From positions 1 to 51,273 of the forward strand of contig CAMLGC010000016.1 of the NCBI GenBank assembly GCA_946479505.1: 51,273 bases of DNA, written 5' to 3'. This DNA comes from an uncultured Sphingomonadaceae bacterium (GTDB lineage: Bacteria; Pseudomonadota; Alphaproteobacteria; Sphingomonadales; Sphingomonadaceae). A program made the translations under genes and the position numbers. Positions 1 through 8,493 of the stretch are shown piece by piece. The notes under the pieces are model-generated. The model was not told the DNA's origin. It made no database searches and saw nothing but the letters and a program-made list of their open reading frames with translations. The stretch's first letter is position 1; every line of letters begins with the position of its first letter.

Positions 1-540
1 ATCGGTGCCGATCGCCACGGTGAGGTCGTTCGCGAACCCCTTGCGTACCTCGGCGCGCTGCTTGCGCGGGATCGCCTTGAGCTCGGCGTCATCTTCAGCT
101 GCAAGCGCGCGGACGAAGCCAACATAGGTCGTCGCGTCGATCTGCCAATCGCCCGAAGGCACCGGGCCGCCACGCAGCTCGACCGTCGGGCAACCAAGCT
201 CCTCCGCAAGCGCCCACGCCGCGCCCGCGAGCGGTGCGACCGCCGCCTCGTCCCCGAGCACGCCGCCATCGACCGCGAATCCCGCCGATACCAGCGCCGA
301 TCCGAACAACGGAGATCGCACCGCGCTCGTCGGCAGCACGCCCATGAGCGCCCCGTCCGCGGCTTCGGCGATCAGATAATGCGCACGCTGCGCGCACCCG
401 CGCTCGACCGCCCGGCTCCAGCCGGTGCGATGGAAGGGGGTGCCGCGTCGAGCCGCGACGAAGGCGTCGATCCGCGCGCACTCGGCCGGATCGCTCAGGT
501 CCGCCGTTCGCACCCCCAAAGGCGTGTCGAGCAACGCCAT
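1..540 (-). CDS. FemAB family XrtA/PEP-CTERM system-associated protein (3' end cut by window)
   Basis: The minus-strand frame opens at ATG 540 and stays open to the left edge, giving 180 residues of a protein that continues outside the window. The start reads MALLDTPLGV. Visible family signatures are TPFHRTGW near residue 35, a glycine-rich LFGSALVSAG around residue 80, VELRGG near 120 and IPRKQRAEVRK near 160. These match the FemAB-like, GNAT-fold acyltransferases found beside exosortase A. FemAB enzymes transfer aminoacyl groups to envelope polymers; the substrate in XrtA loci is not known to me. It starts 3 bases after the deacetylase stop, so it is the downstream gene of the same minus-strand operon. 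The C-terminal half cannot be assessed. Confidence 0.85.
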   Translation of the reverse strand, partial: MALLDTPLGVRTADLSDPAECARIDAFVAARRGTPFHRTGWSRAVERGCAQRAHYLIAEAADGALMGVLPTSAVRSPLFGSALVSAGFAVDGGVLGDEAAVAPLAGAAWALAEELGCPTVELRGGPVPSGDWQIDATTYVGFVRALAAEDDAELKAIPRKQRAEVRKGFANDLTVAIGTD

Positions 541-542
541 CG

Positions 543-1382
543 TCATGCGAGCCGCGCCGCCTCGCGCGCAGCGACCTCGTCCACCCGCCCCCATTCGTGT
601 CGCGCGATCAGCCCCTTGAGCTTGCCCGCCATCGCACCCAACCGGCTGTAATGCCGGAACCGGGACTTGAGCGGAGCCTCGGTGACCCGTGGCTGGCCCG
701 GGTCGATTTCCCACGGGTGGAAATAGAAGATCGCCGGCCGCCCCTCCTGGTTCACCTGCCGCACGGCGCGATTGGTGAAGGCGCTCGGGAACAGCCGGAA
801 AAAGCCCCCGCCGGCGGGCATGGCGCGTCTGCCTATCCGCGCCGTGGTGATCGGAATCTCGATCAGATCGCTGTCGCCGAGCGGGCGGAAAGCGAAGCGC
901 GGTGCGTCGGGCCAGCCATAATGATCGTGGCGCACCGGCGCGACGCTCGACGAATAGACATAGCCCGCCTGCGCCAGCTCGGCATGTGCCCAGGGCGTAC
1001 GCGTGTCGATCGAGAAGCTCGGCGCGCGATAGCCGGTGACCTTCTGCCCGGCCGCATCCTCCAGCGCCTTACGCGCCTGCGCGAGGTCCGCGCGAAAGCC
1101 CGCCGCGTCCATCGTGAACACGCGGCTGTGATCCCAGCCGTGGCTCGCGATCTCGTGTCCGGCATCGACGATCCGGCGGATCAGTGCGGGATAGCGCGCC
1201 GCCACCCAGCCCAACGTGAAGAAGGTGGCCTGCACCCCCGCCGCCTCGAACAACGCCAGCACCCCATCGGTGTTGCGCTCGACGCGCGGCGGCAGACGGT
1301 CCCACTCGGCCTTGTCGATCACACGCTCGAAGGCGCCGACCTGAAACCAGTCCTCGATATCGACCGAAAGGCCATTGAGCAT
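543..1382 (-). CDS. XrtA system polysaccharide deacetylase (NodB/DUF3473 type)
   Basis: 279-residue NodB-fold deacetylase of the exosortase-A-associated type, expected to remove N-acetyl groups from the exopolysaccharide. Start chosen at ATG 1382 (MLNGLSVDIEDW), because VDIEDWFQV is the conserved N-terminus of this family. The open frame extends 27 codons upstream, but that extension overlaps the ATPase gene and looks unlike protein. Visible catalytic features are the acidic cluster D8/D11, the HxxxxH metal motif at H76-H81, YRAPSFSID near 118-126 and the C-terminal FHPWEIDP motif near 221-228 that marks the DUF3473 extension. There is no signal peptide, so it probably acts in the cytoplasm or at the inner face of the membrane. 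It starts 13 bases after the ATPase stop. Confidence 0.93.
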   Translation of the reverse strand: MLNGLSVDIEDWFQVGAFERVIDKAEWDRLPPRVERNTDGVLALFEAAGVQATFFTLGWVAARYPALIRRIVDAGHEIASHGWDHSRVFTMDAAGFRADLAQARKALEDAAGQKVTGYRAPSFSIDTRTPWAHAELAQAGYVYSSSVAPVRHDHYGWPDAPRFAFRPLGDSDLIEIPITTARIGRRAMPAGGGFFRLFPSAFTNRAVRQVNQEGRPAIFYFHPWEIDPGQPRVTEAPLKSRFRHYSRLGAMAGKLKGLIARHEWGRVDEVAAREAARLA

Positions 1383-1395
1383 CCCACGCGCCCCG

Positions 1396-2418
1396 TCAGG
1401 CCGCGCTGGTGCCGACCGACGCGAGCTCGCTCCGGCTATCGCCGCCCTCGACCCAATCGACAAGCAAGGTCAGCACGCGCCGCAGCGCCGCGTCCTGCTC
1501 TTCGACGCGCGTTTCGAGCAGTTCGATCCGCCGCATGGCTTCGCCATTGGCGGAACCCGTGGCAACCTTTTCGGCGTCGGCGATCGGCTGAGGCGCGGGA
1601 TGGTGGATGTCGGCGGCAAGATCGTCGATCACCGCGTCAACCACCTGGGCGTCGATCGTGTCGAGCCGGTCCATCGCGGCGAACAGCAGCACGCGGCCCG
1701 CAAGCTGATTGACCAGCCGCGGCACGCCGCCGGTCGCCTCGTGCAGCGCATCGAAGGCGTCGCGCGTGAAGGCGGGTCCCCCCTGCCAGCCGACCAGCGA
1801 CAGCCGGTGCGTCATATAGGGCTCGATCTCCGCCGCTTCCATCGGATCGAGATGGTGGATCGCGATCACACGCTGGCGAAGCTGTTCGAGCCGATCAGAG
1901 CCGTGGAGCCGGTCGCGGAATTCGGGTTGGCCGAGCAGAACGATCTGGAGCAGCGGATGCCCGCCCGCCTGGATGTTCGAGAGCATGCGCAGCTCTTCGA
2001 GCGAATCGGTCGGCAGCGCCTGCACTTCATCGACGATCAGCAGCGTCCGCCGCCCGCTTCGTGCGACCGCGTGCAGCCCCTGCTCGATGCGCTTCAAGAG
2101 CTCCGCCTTGGCGAGACCGTGGCCCGCCACGCCGAGTCCGTCGGCGACGAGCCGCAAAAGGTCCTCGGGCGCCATCTGCGTCGAAACCAGCGTGATGACG
2201 TTGAGCGCGGCCGGGTCGATCGTCTCCACGAGATGGCCGACCAGCGTCGTCTTGCCCGCGCCGATGTCGCCGGTGATGACGATGAAACCCTCGCCCTGCG
2301 ACAGGCCATAGCCGAGATAGGCCATCGCCTTGCGGTGCGTGGCGGTATCGAACCAGAAGCGCGGATCGGGCGTCAGCGCGAAAGGCCGGCCGGTCAATCC
2401 GTATTGGTCTTCGTACAT
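1396..2418 (-). CDS. XrtA/PEP-CTERM system-associated ATPase
   Basis: 340-residue ATPase of the ExeA-like AAA family found in exosortase A polysaccharide loci. It begins MYEDQYGLTGRPF, the standard opening of this family. Walker A is GDIGAGKTT at residues 50-58 and Walker B is LLIVDEVQ at about 126-133. A sensor-like GQPEFRDRL follows near 200, and the arginine-rich RLEQLRQRV is typical of ExeA/TniB-like ATPases. The C-terminal 60 residues contain a probable short coiled coil (RRIELLETRVEEQDAALRRV). It probably powers or regulates assembly of the export complex; its partner is not known. It lies between the beta-barrel gene and the deacetylase. Confidence 0.92.
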   Translation of the reverse strand: MYEDQYGLTGRPFALTPDPRFWFDTATHRKAMAYLGYGLSQGEGFIVITGDIGAGKTTLVGHLVETIDPAALNVITLVSTQMAPEDLLRLVADGLGVAGHGLAKAELLKRIEQGLHAVARSGRRTLLIVDEVQALPTDSLEELRMLSNIQAGGHPLLQIVLLGQPEFRDRLHGSDRLEQLRQRVIAIHHLDPMEAAEIEPYMTHRLSLVGWQGGPAFTRDAFDALHEATGGVPRLVNQLAGRVLLFAAMDRLDTIDAQVVDAVIDDLAADIHHPAPQPIADAEKVATGSANGEAMRRIELLETRVEEQDAALRRVLTLLVDWVEGGDSRSELASVGTSAA

Positions 2419-2454
2419 GCTCGCTTGTCCTCGCCTGTGGGGCGCCCCTGATTG

Positions 2455-4065
2455 TCAGAACTGATAGCGCAGGCCGACCAGCGCCTGGCCGGTCACATCC
2501 GCATCGGTCGACTTGGTGTCGAAGGTGTAGAGGCCGAGCGAGGCGATCGCCCCCAGCCGCCCGAAATAGCGGTTGTAGGTTCCCACCGCGCCGGTCGAAA
2601 AGATGTTCTCGGCACCCGCGAGACCGGGATCGTACCAATTGGCGAAGACGTCGCCTTCGAGCGCGGAATTGGCGTCGAGCGCGCGTTGCGCGAAGAACTG
2701 GCCATAGACGCTCTCGTCCTCGATCCCGAAGACAACCGCGCCGGCGGGCGTGTTCGGCGAGAACAATTTGCGGTTGGCATAGCCCGCGCCGAAGCCGAGC
2801 CGCGTCGGCCCGTGGCTCGCATAGAGTACGCCGTCCGCACCCCGCGCGCGGTAGCTTGCGGTCGAGATCGACTGGAACACGTCGTTGAGGCAGCCGCCGA
2901 CCTCCGATCCGCTGGTGCCGAACGTGCAACCCGCATACAGGCCGCTGAACTGGTCGCGCAGCGTCGTGAAGCTGGTCGGCAGCCCCTCGAGCCCGTGGCG
3001 AAGCTGGCGTCCGAACGTGTCGACCTGGTCGTACACGGCGAGCCGGAATCCGCTCGTCTCCGACATGGCATGGCTCAGCGTACCGAAATAGGTCCACGAA
3101 TCGTAGCGGCGCCCGACATGTGCCTCCAGGCTGGTGCGCGGGCTCGGCCGCCAGACGACGCCGGCATCCCAGAACAGCCCTTCGGTCGCATAGGCGATCC
3201 GCTGGGGAGACGCGGGATCGGTGACGAAGCGACCGTGACTGTCGATCACCGGATTACCGTCGGCATCGAGCAACGGATCTTTCTGACTCGTCTCGATCTT
3301 CTCGTAGCCGACGCCCGCCGTCAGCGCGACGGTGGGAGATACCGGCGCAAGTACATCGCCGCGGACGTACTCGTCCTCGTATCGCTGATCGAGCTGGCCC
3401 GCATCCTCGCGCTCGTAGGCCGCGCTCGCGGTGAACCCCACGGGCGCGACCGCGCCGGGGCGCACGCCCGCACTGACCTGCGCGACATGGCTGGTCGAAT
3501 CGTCATAATAATCGAGCCGCGGCGCATTGGGGTCGATCCCCGTCACCTCGGGTGCCTCGACCTTGACGTAGCCGAGGCGGTAGCTCGCGGTGAGGTCCAC
3601 CGGCCCGGCGCGCGTGGCGACGGTCGGACCGGCATAAAAAGCGTACACCTGGGTGACATTGTCGATGTCGGGCCCGTCGAACCCGGCGGCGTCGCCGCGA
3701 ATGTCCGATCGTGCGCGTGTCGCCAGTGCGCCGCCTTCGATCGTCAGCGCCTGACCGACATGCACCGCCGCGCGCGCAAGCCCCTGGTGGACGTCGGTGT
3801 CGCCGACATCGTCGTCCCATGAGAAGTCGTGCTCGTACCGATAGCTTACCTGCGCCGCCGCATTGTGCGTCGTCAGCGCGGCATCGACGCCGGCGGCCAC
3901 CTGCGAATAGGTGAGCACGTCGCCGGTCGTGAAGTCGTCGGTCAGCACCTGGCTGATCTCGATATAGGGCGAAATCTCCTTGTGCTGCGCGAACGCGGGC
4001 GTCGCCGCGCCGAGCAGCACGACGGCGCCCGCAAAGGCGCTTGCAAAGCTGATGTGGCGGATCAC
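2455..4065 (-). CDS. TIGR03016-type outer-membrane beta-barrel of the XrtA polysaccharide system
   Basis: 536-residue predicted outer-membrane protein. Start chosen at GTG 4065: a strong AGGAGG lies about 7 bases upstream, and the GTGA overlaps the stop of the kinase gene by 4 bases. A longer frame from 4164 has no such support. Residues 1-26 form a signal peptide ending TPAFA|Q. The rest has alternating aromatic/polar strands typical of a large beta-barrel and ends GLRYQF, with the terminal phenylalanine used for barrel insertion. Homologues (PEP-CTERM system outer-membrane proteins) are encoded in exosortase A EPS loci and are thought to help polymer cross the outer membrane. Next gene downstream is the ATPase, 36 bases away. 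Confidence 0.9.
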   Translation of the reverse strand: MIRHISFASAFAGAVVLLGAATPAFAQHKEISPYIEISQVLTDDFTTGDVLTYSQVAAGVDAALTTHNAAAQVSYRYEHDFSWDDDVGDTDVHQGLARAAVHVGQALTIEGGALATRARSDIRGDAAGFDGPDIDNVTQVYAFYAGPTVATRAGPVDLTASYRLGYVKVEAPEVTGIDPNAPRLDYYDDSTSHVAQVSAGVRPGAVAPVGFTASAAYEREDAGQLDQRYEDEYVRGDVLAPVSPTVALTAGVGYEKIETSQKDPLLDADGNPVIDSHGRFVTDPASPQRIAYATEGLFWDAGVVWRPSPRTSLEAHVGRRYDSWTYFGTLSHAMSETSGFRLAVYDQVDTFGRQLRHGLEGLPTSFTTLRDQFSGLYAGCTFGTSGSEVGGCLNDVFQSISTASYRARGADGVLYASHGPTRLGFGAGYANRKLFSPNTPAGAVVFGIEDESVYGQFFAQRALDANSALEGDVFANWYDPGLAGAENIFSTGAVGTYNRYFGRLGAIASLGLYTFDTKSTDADVTGQALVGLRYQF

Positions 4066-4982
4066 TTGGGGTCCTCCTGGCCGTATTGGCCGTAATAGCT
4101 CCCGAAGCGCGGGCGGCCCGCGGTGAACGACACCGCATTGAGCACGAGATTGACGTGCTCGCACGCGTCGAGCAGCCCGATCGCTTCCCTCAAATCGCTC
4201 TCGCTGGTGCGGTCGGCGCGCACGATCATCATCACCTGTCCGACGCGGCTCGCGAGCACCGCCGCGGGCGACGCCGCGAGCGCAGGCGGCGAATCGAACA
4301 CGACGATCCGGCGCGGATCGGCGGCGACGAGTGCGTCGAGCAGCTCGCCCGCGCGGTCGCTGGCGAGCAGTTCGGTATCGTCATGGCTGCGCGCGCCCGC
4401 GGGGAGCACGCTCAGTTGCGGGATGTCGGTGCGGATCACGCAGGTCTCGATATCGAGCATCTCGTCGGCGATCGCGTCGAGCAGCCCGGCGCCTTCGGGA
4501 ATGCCGAGCCGGTGGAGCAGATCGGGCTTGGCGCAATCGCCTTCGACCAACAGCACCTCGACATTCTTCTCGGCCGCAAGCGAGATGGCCAGGTTGGTCG
4601 CGCTGAACGTCTTGCCTTCGTCGGGATTGGCCGAGCAGACGAGCACCATCCGCGACCGCGCCTCGCCCGCCGCGCCCTTCACCGCGCGCGCGGTGAGCAG
4701 CACCTGCCGCTTGATGAGGCGGAATTCCTCGGCGAGCGCGCCGACCGGCGCGCCGGGCACGAGCAGGTTCTGCTCGGCGAGCCGCTCGCGGTTCACGGGC
4801 ACCACATCCTCGGCGAACGACGGGGCCGGCCGCGGCCGCACCACCGGCACGGGCCTGTCCACAACCGGCTCGTCGGCCAGCGTCGGCGGGATCGGGCGGC
4901 GCAGCAGCGTCTGGAAATCATAGGCCGCGTCGGCGCGCTCGATCAGCGAGCCCTTGAAGCGGCGGGGCGTGGCGTCGTTCAT
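4062..4982 (-). CDS. XrtA-associated tyrosine autokinase (BY-kinase, CapB/Wzc C-domain type)
   Basis: 306-residue cytoplasmic BY-kinase-like ATPase. It has Walker A SANPDEGKT (about 117-125), Walker A' VLLVEGD (143-149) and Walker B IVVFDSPP (226-233). Such kinases cycle with a membrane chain-length partner to control polysaccharide polymerisation and export. The C-terminal tail carries a short tyrosine cluster (YYGQYG), the likely autophosphorylation site. The start is ATG 4982 (MNDATPRR), with AAGGGG upstream. An alternative GTG at 4997 would overlap the upstream stop as GTGA and add five residues. The N-terminal 75 residues are proline/arginine-rich and probably unstructured. Confidence 0.9.
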   Translation of the reverse strand: MNDATPRRFKGSLIERADAAYDFQTLLRRPIPPTLADEPVVDRPVPVVRPRPAPSFAEDVVPVNRERLAEQNLLVPGAPVGALAEEFRLIKRQVLLTARAVKGAAGEARSRMVLVCSANPDEGKTFSATNLAISLAAEKNVEVLLVEGDCAKPDLLHRLGIPEGAGLLDAIADEMLDIETCVIRTDIPQLSVLPAGARSHDDTELLASDRAGELLDALVAADPRRIVVFDSPPALAASPAAVLASRVGQVMMIVRADRTSESDLREAIGLLDACEHVNLVLNAVSFTAGRPRFGSYYGQYGQEDPK

Positions 4983-4993
4983 GTCGGACCCCT

Positions 4994-6502
4994 TCACGCC
5001 GCCAGCCCGCGCTGGAGAAATTCGACCCCCAGCAGCGCGACATAGGCGACCCCCAAGGCGGCCGCGCCGCCCGCGAACAGCCGCAGGCGCTTGCGGCGCA
5101 CCGCGCGCTCGACCTCGTTGAGCATCAGCGACACCGATCCGATCACCGGCAGCCCCGTTGCCGCTTCGAGCCGCGGCGCGGTTGCGAAAGTGGTCTTGAG
5201 CTGGCCCAGGCCGAAGGCGATGCCGATCCCGCCCATCAGCCCGACGATCAGCACGCCGGAAAGCAGCAGCACGCGGTTCGGCGAGGTCGGTGTGGTCGGG
5301 CTCGTCGGCGGATCGACGATGTTGAACTTGATCGGATCGGTCTGCGTCTGCACCTGCCCGCGCAGCTTCACGTCCTCGCGGTCGGCGAGCAGCTTGTCGT
5401 ATTGCGCCTTCAGCACCTGATAGTCGCGCTCGACCTGCGCCTGCTGTGCGGCGACGCCGGGGTCGGCGGCGAGCTTCATCTGGAGCTGGTTGAGATCGCC
5501 CTCGATCTGCTGCTTGCGCGCAAGCAACGATGCCACGGTCGACCCCTTTTCGGCCTGCATCGACTGGAGCGACATATAGAGCGGATTTGGCGATCCGCCG
5601 CCCGCGTTCGCGGGCTCGCGGGCGGCCGCGGCGTCGGCGATCTCGAGCTGGCTCTTGAGCGCGATCACGTCGGGATGCGAATCGGTAAAGCCCCGCGCGC
5701 GCGCTTGGACGAGCTGGCCCTGAATGGCCGCAACCCGGGCGTGCGCCGGGCCCGCGGTGGTGCCGCCGGGCCCCGCGACCGTCGGCGGCGTCCCCGCCAT
5801 CTGCGCATTGACCGCCGACAGGCTGCTCTGCGCCGCTGCAAGATCGGAATCGACCTGAGCGAGCTGGCTGCGGGCCGCCGCGATCCTGTCGTCGAGCGAG
5901 CCGGTGCCGGGGAGCGATCCCAGATATTGGCGCTGGAATTCGGCGCGCTTCTGATCGGCCTCCTGGAGCTGGCGCTGGCGCGCCTGAAGCTGGGCGTCGA
6001 GGAAGCTCAGCGATTGCGTGGTTTCGTCGCGATCGCCGGCGAGATTTTCCTCGACGAAGATGTCGATCAACTTCTGGACGATGTCGTGCGCAAGCTTGGG
6101 GCTCGACGCGGTCGCGGTGATCTCGAACAGATTGTCCTGTTGGGCAGTGACCTTCACCGCCTCCTTCAGACCTGCGGCGCGCATCGTCACATCCCGGTCG
6201 CTCGACACGGTGTTGGCGAGATCGGTGCCGCGCACGACCTTCTCCAGATTGACCGCCGAGGCGAGCGTCTGGCGAATGCGGTCGACGTCCTTCTGCTGGT
6301 CGCTCGCCGTGATGCCGAGCTTGCCCGGCAGGATCGACTGCATCTGCACGAAGACGCGCGCGCGCGATTCGTAGCTGTTCGGAATTTGCGACACGACGAG
6401 CCAGCCCAACAGGCAGATCGCCCAGGCAGCCACAAGCGCGATCCAGCGCCGTTGCCAGACCGCGTGGAGCGCCACGCGAAATTCGTCGTAGAGACCGTTC
6501 AC
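4994..6502 (-). CDS. XrtA system polysaccharide chain-length determinant (Wzz/GNVR)
   Basis: 502-residue inner-membrane co-polymerase that sets exopolysaccharide chain length with the adjacent tyrosine kinase. Start chosen at GTG 6502 (VNGLYDEFR), preceded by GAGGG and 10 bases after the stop of the export gene; the open frame upstream overlaps that gene and is not protein-like. It has an N-terminal transmembrane helix at about 20-38, a long periplasmic coiled-coil region rich in Gln/Ala/Asp, a second helix near 425-450 (VLLLSGVLIVGLMGGIGIAF) and a final hydrophobic segment near the C-terminus. The PPTSPTTPTSPN linker before the second helix is characteristic of this family. Confidence 0.92.
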   Translation of the reverse strand: MNGLYDEFRVALHAVWQRRWIALVAAWAICLLGWLVVSQIPNSYESRARVFVQMQSILPGKLGITASDQQKDVDRIRQTLASAVNLEKVVRGTDLANTVSSDRDVTMRAAGLKEAVKVTAQQDNLFEITATASSPKLAHDIVQKLIDIFVEENLAGDRDETTQSLSFLDAQLQARQRQLQEADQKRAEFQRQYLGSLPGTGSLDDRIAAARSQLAQVDSDLAAAQSSLSAVNAQMAGTPPTVAGPGGTTAGPAHARVAAIQGQLVQARARGFTDSHPDVIALKSQLEIADAAAAREPANAGGGSPNPLYMSLQSMQAEKGSTVASLLARKQQIEGDLNQLQMKLAADPGVAAQQAQVERDYQVLKAQYDKLLADREDVKLRGQVQTQTDPIKFNIVDPPTSPTTPTSPNRVLLLSGVLIVGLMGGIGIAFGLGQLKTTFATAPRLEAATGLPVIGSVSLMLNEVERAVRRKRLRLFAGGAAALGVAYVALLGVEFLQRGLAA

Positions 6503-6512
6503 GCGCGCGCCC

Positions 6513-7154
6513 TCAGAACATGCTTTCGGGGATGATGATGACATCGCCCGGTTGCAGGCGGACATTGGCGCGCGTGTCGCCGTCCTTGAGCAGATCGGAG
6601 AGCTTGAGCGCATACTCCTTCTGCTTGCCGGTCGCGCGATCGTAGCGGATCAGCCGCGCGCGGTTACCGGCGGCGAACTCCGAGAGCCCGCCGACCGCGA
6701 TCATCGCGTCGAGCAGCGTCATGTTGGCGCGATAGGGAAGCGCCGCCGGCTTCTCGGTCGCGCCGACGATGCGGATTTGCTGGCTGTAGGTGCCTGAAAA
6801 ATTCTCGACGATGACCGAGACGATCGGATCCTGGATATATTGGCCCAGCGCGATCTTCATGTCGTCGGCGAGCATCGCGGGCGTCTTGCCGACCGCGGGC
6901 ATGTCGCTGACGAGCGGCGTCGTGATACGGCCGTCGGGGCGCACCTGCACCTGCGCGGAAAGCTCCGGATTGCGCCAGACGAAGATGTTGAGCTTGTCGA
7001 GTGGGCCGATGATATATTGCTCGCCGGGCACCTGCTGCTGCGCGACGAAGGTCGCCGGCGGAAGCTGCGGGCGATCGCCACCTGCGCATCCCGCCAGTGC
7101 CAGCCCGGCCAACGCGGGCGCTGCGAAAGTCTTGGAAAGCCGCTTCAGACGCAT
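6513..7154 (-). CDS. XrtA/PEP-CTERM system exopolysaccharide export lipoprotein (Wza-like)
   Basis: 213-residue outer-membrane polysaccharide export protein. Residues 1-22 are a lipoprotein signal with lipobox LALAGC, acylated at about Cys23. The poly-export domain follows (YIIGPLDKLNIFVWRNPELS, near 47-66), then a SLBB-like segment (IRIVGATEKPAALPY) and the closing QPGDVIIIPESMF. It is the first gene of the minus-strand export operon. A strong GGGAGGG lies ahead of the ATG at 7154, and about 100 bases separate it from the decarboxylase stop, so a promoter for the operon could lie in 7155-7254. I could not identify clear -35/-10 boxes there. Confidence 0.93.
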   Translation of the reverse strand: MRLKRLSKTFAAPALAGLALAGCAGGDRPQLPPATFVAQQQVPGEQYIIGPLDKLNIFVWRNPELSAQVQVRPDGRITTPLVSDMPAVGKTPAMLADDMKIALGQYIQDPIVSVIVENFSGTYSQQIRIVGATEKPAALPYRANMTLLDAMIAVGGLSEFAAGNRARLIRYDRATGKQKEYALKLSDLLKDGDTRANVRLQPGDVIIIPESMF

Positions 7155-7254
7155 GCTCGAAACCCTCCCGAGCGGCGCGGGCGGATGATCGTCATCACCC
7201 CTTCCAACCGCCGCAATCAGCGTCCGGCTATGCGATCAAGAGGTGAAGATAGCG

Positions 7255-8493
7255 TTAGGATTGACCGGACGGCGCAAGGATTTCGCGTGCCGGCGGGTGG
7301 CTGAGGAACCCGGCAGGGCTCGCCGACGCACCATAGGCGCCCGCAAGGAAGATCGCGATGACATCGCCCGGCTCCGCGCGCGGCAGGCCGACATGGTCGC
7401 CCAGCCGGTCGAGCGGGGTGCACAGGCACCCGACAACGCTCACCTCCTCGCTTGCGCCCGCGCCCATCCGGTGCGCGAGCGCGATCGGATAGTTGCGGCG
7501 CACCACCGTCCCGAAATTACCCGAGGCAGCAAGCTGGTGGTGCAGCCCGCCATCGACCACGAGGAAGGTCTCGCCCCGGCTCTCCTTGCGATCGACGACG
7601 CGCGTCAGATACACCCCTGCTTCGCCCACGAGCCACCGTCCGAGCTCGACCGCGAACCGGCTTTCCGCCAAGCTCGGAGCGCGTGACGTCAGGGCGTCGC
7701 CCAGCGCCGCCCCGATCGCCTCGACCTCGAGCAGCGTATCGCCCGCGAAATAGGGAATGCCGAACCCGCCGCCAAGGTTGACGAGCGGCGGCCGTGCGCC
7801 CGCCTCATCCGCCAGTCGCCCCGCGAGCGCGAGCGCCGCAGCTTGCGTATCGATGATCGCCTGCGCATCGAGCGCCTGCGAGCCGGCGAAGATGTGGAAT
7901 CCCTGCCAATCGGCGCCGGCGTCGATCAGCCGCCGAACGAGCGCCGCCGCGTGCTCGGCATCGATCCCGAAGGGCGACGGACGCCCGCCCATCCGCATCC
8001 CCGATCCGCGCAGTTCGACATCGGGATTGACCCGCACCGCCAGCCGAGGCGTGATGCCAAGCCGCCCCGCGATCGCAAGCGCGCGGGCTGCTTCGCCTTC
8101 GGATTCGAGATTGATCGTCACCCCCGCCCCGATCGCGGCTGCGAGCTCGTCGTCGCGCTTGCCGGGGCCAGCGAAGCTGATCCGCTCCGGGCGCATCAGA
8201 CCTTCGACCCGCGCCAGCTCCCCCGCCGAGGCGATATCGAGCCCGTCGACCAGTGGCGCGATTGCCCCGAGCAGCGGCGCAAACGGGTTCGCCTTGACGG
8301 CATAATGCACATCGAGCGCGTCAGGCATCGCCGCGCGCAGCCGTGCGATCCGCGCCTCGACCACCGCCATGTCATAGACAAAGAGCGGCGTGTCACCCGC
8401 CTCGTCGACCCACTCCACCGCACTCCGCCCGCCGATCATCAGATCGCCGGATTGTCTGCCGAACTCGGGCGGGATCGGACCGGTCGGCTTCAT
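7255..8493 (-). CDS. Pyridoxal-dependent decarboxylase, exosortase A system-associated
   Basis: 412-residue fold-III PLP decarboxylase related to diaminopimelate and ornithine decarboxylases. The PLP lysine is K67 in HYAVKANP. Other family features are the phosphate-binding GGGFGIPYF and the active-site CLCTPLD in the C-terminal barrel. Start chosen at ATG 8493, which overlaps the stop of the ligase gene as ATGA, implying translational coupling. This enzyme is a known companion of exosortase A clusters (TIGR03099). Its substrate is not established; the neighbouring ligase and carrier protein suggest it may decarboxylate an amino acid, or an aminoacyl group on the carrier. Confidence 0.92.
   Translation of the reverse strand: MKPTGPIPPEFGRQSGDLMIGGRSAVEWVDEAGDTPLFVYDMAVVEARIARLRAAMPDALDVHYAVKANPFAPLLGAIAPLVDGLDIASAGELARVEGLMRPERISFAGPGKRDDELAAAIGAGVTINLESEGEAARALAIAGRLGITPRLAVRVNPDVELRGSGMRMGGRPSPFGIDAEHAAALVRRLIDAGADWQGFHIFAGSQALDAQAIIDTQAAALALAGRLADEAGARPPLVNLGGGFGIPYFAGDTLLEVEAIGAALGDALTSRAPSLAESRFAVELGRWLVGEAGVYLTRVVDRKESRGETFLVVDGGLHHQLAASGNFGTVVRRNYPIALAHRMGAGASEEVSVVGCLCTPLDRLGDHVGLPRAEPGDVIAIFLAGAYGASASPAGFLSHPPAREILAPSGQS

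Noticed and set aside
95..481. 128-codon minus-strand frame at the left edge
   Set aside because: Arg/Gly-rich shadow; the real gene in this stretch is the truncated FemAB-type frame from ATG 540.
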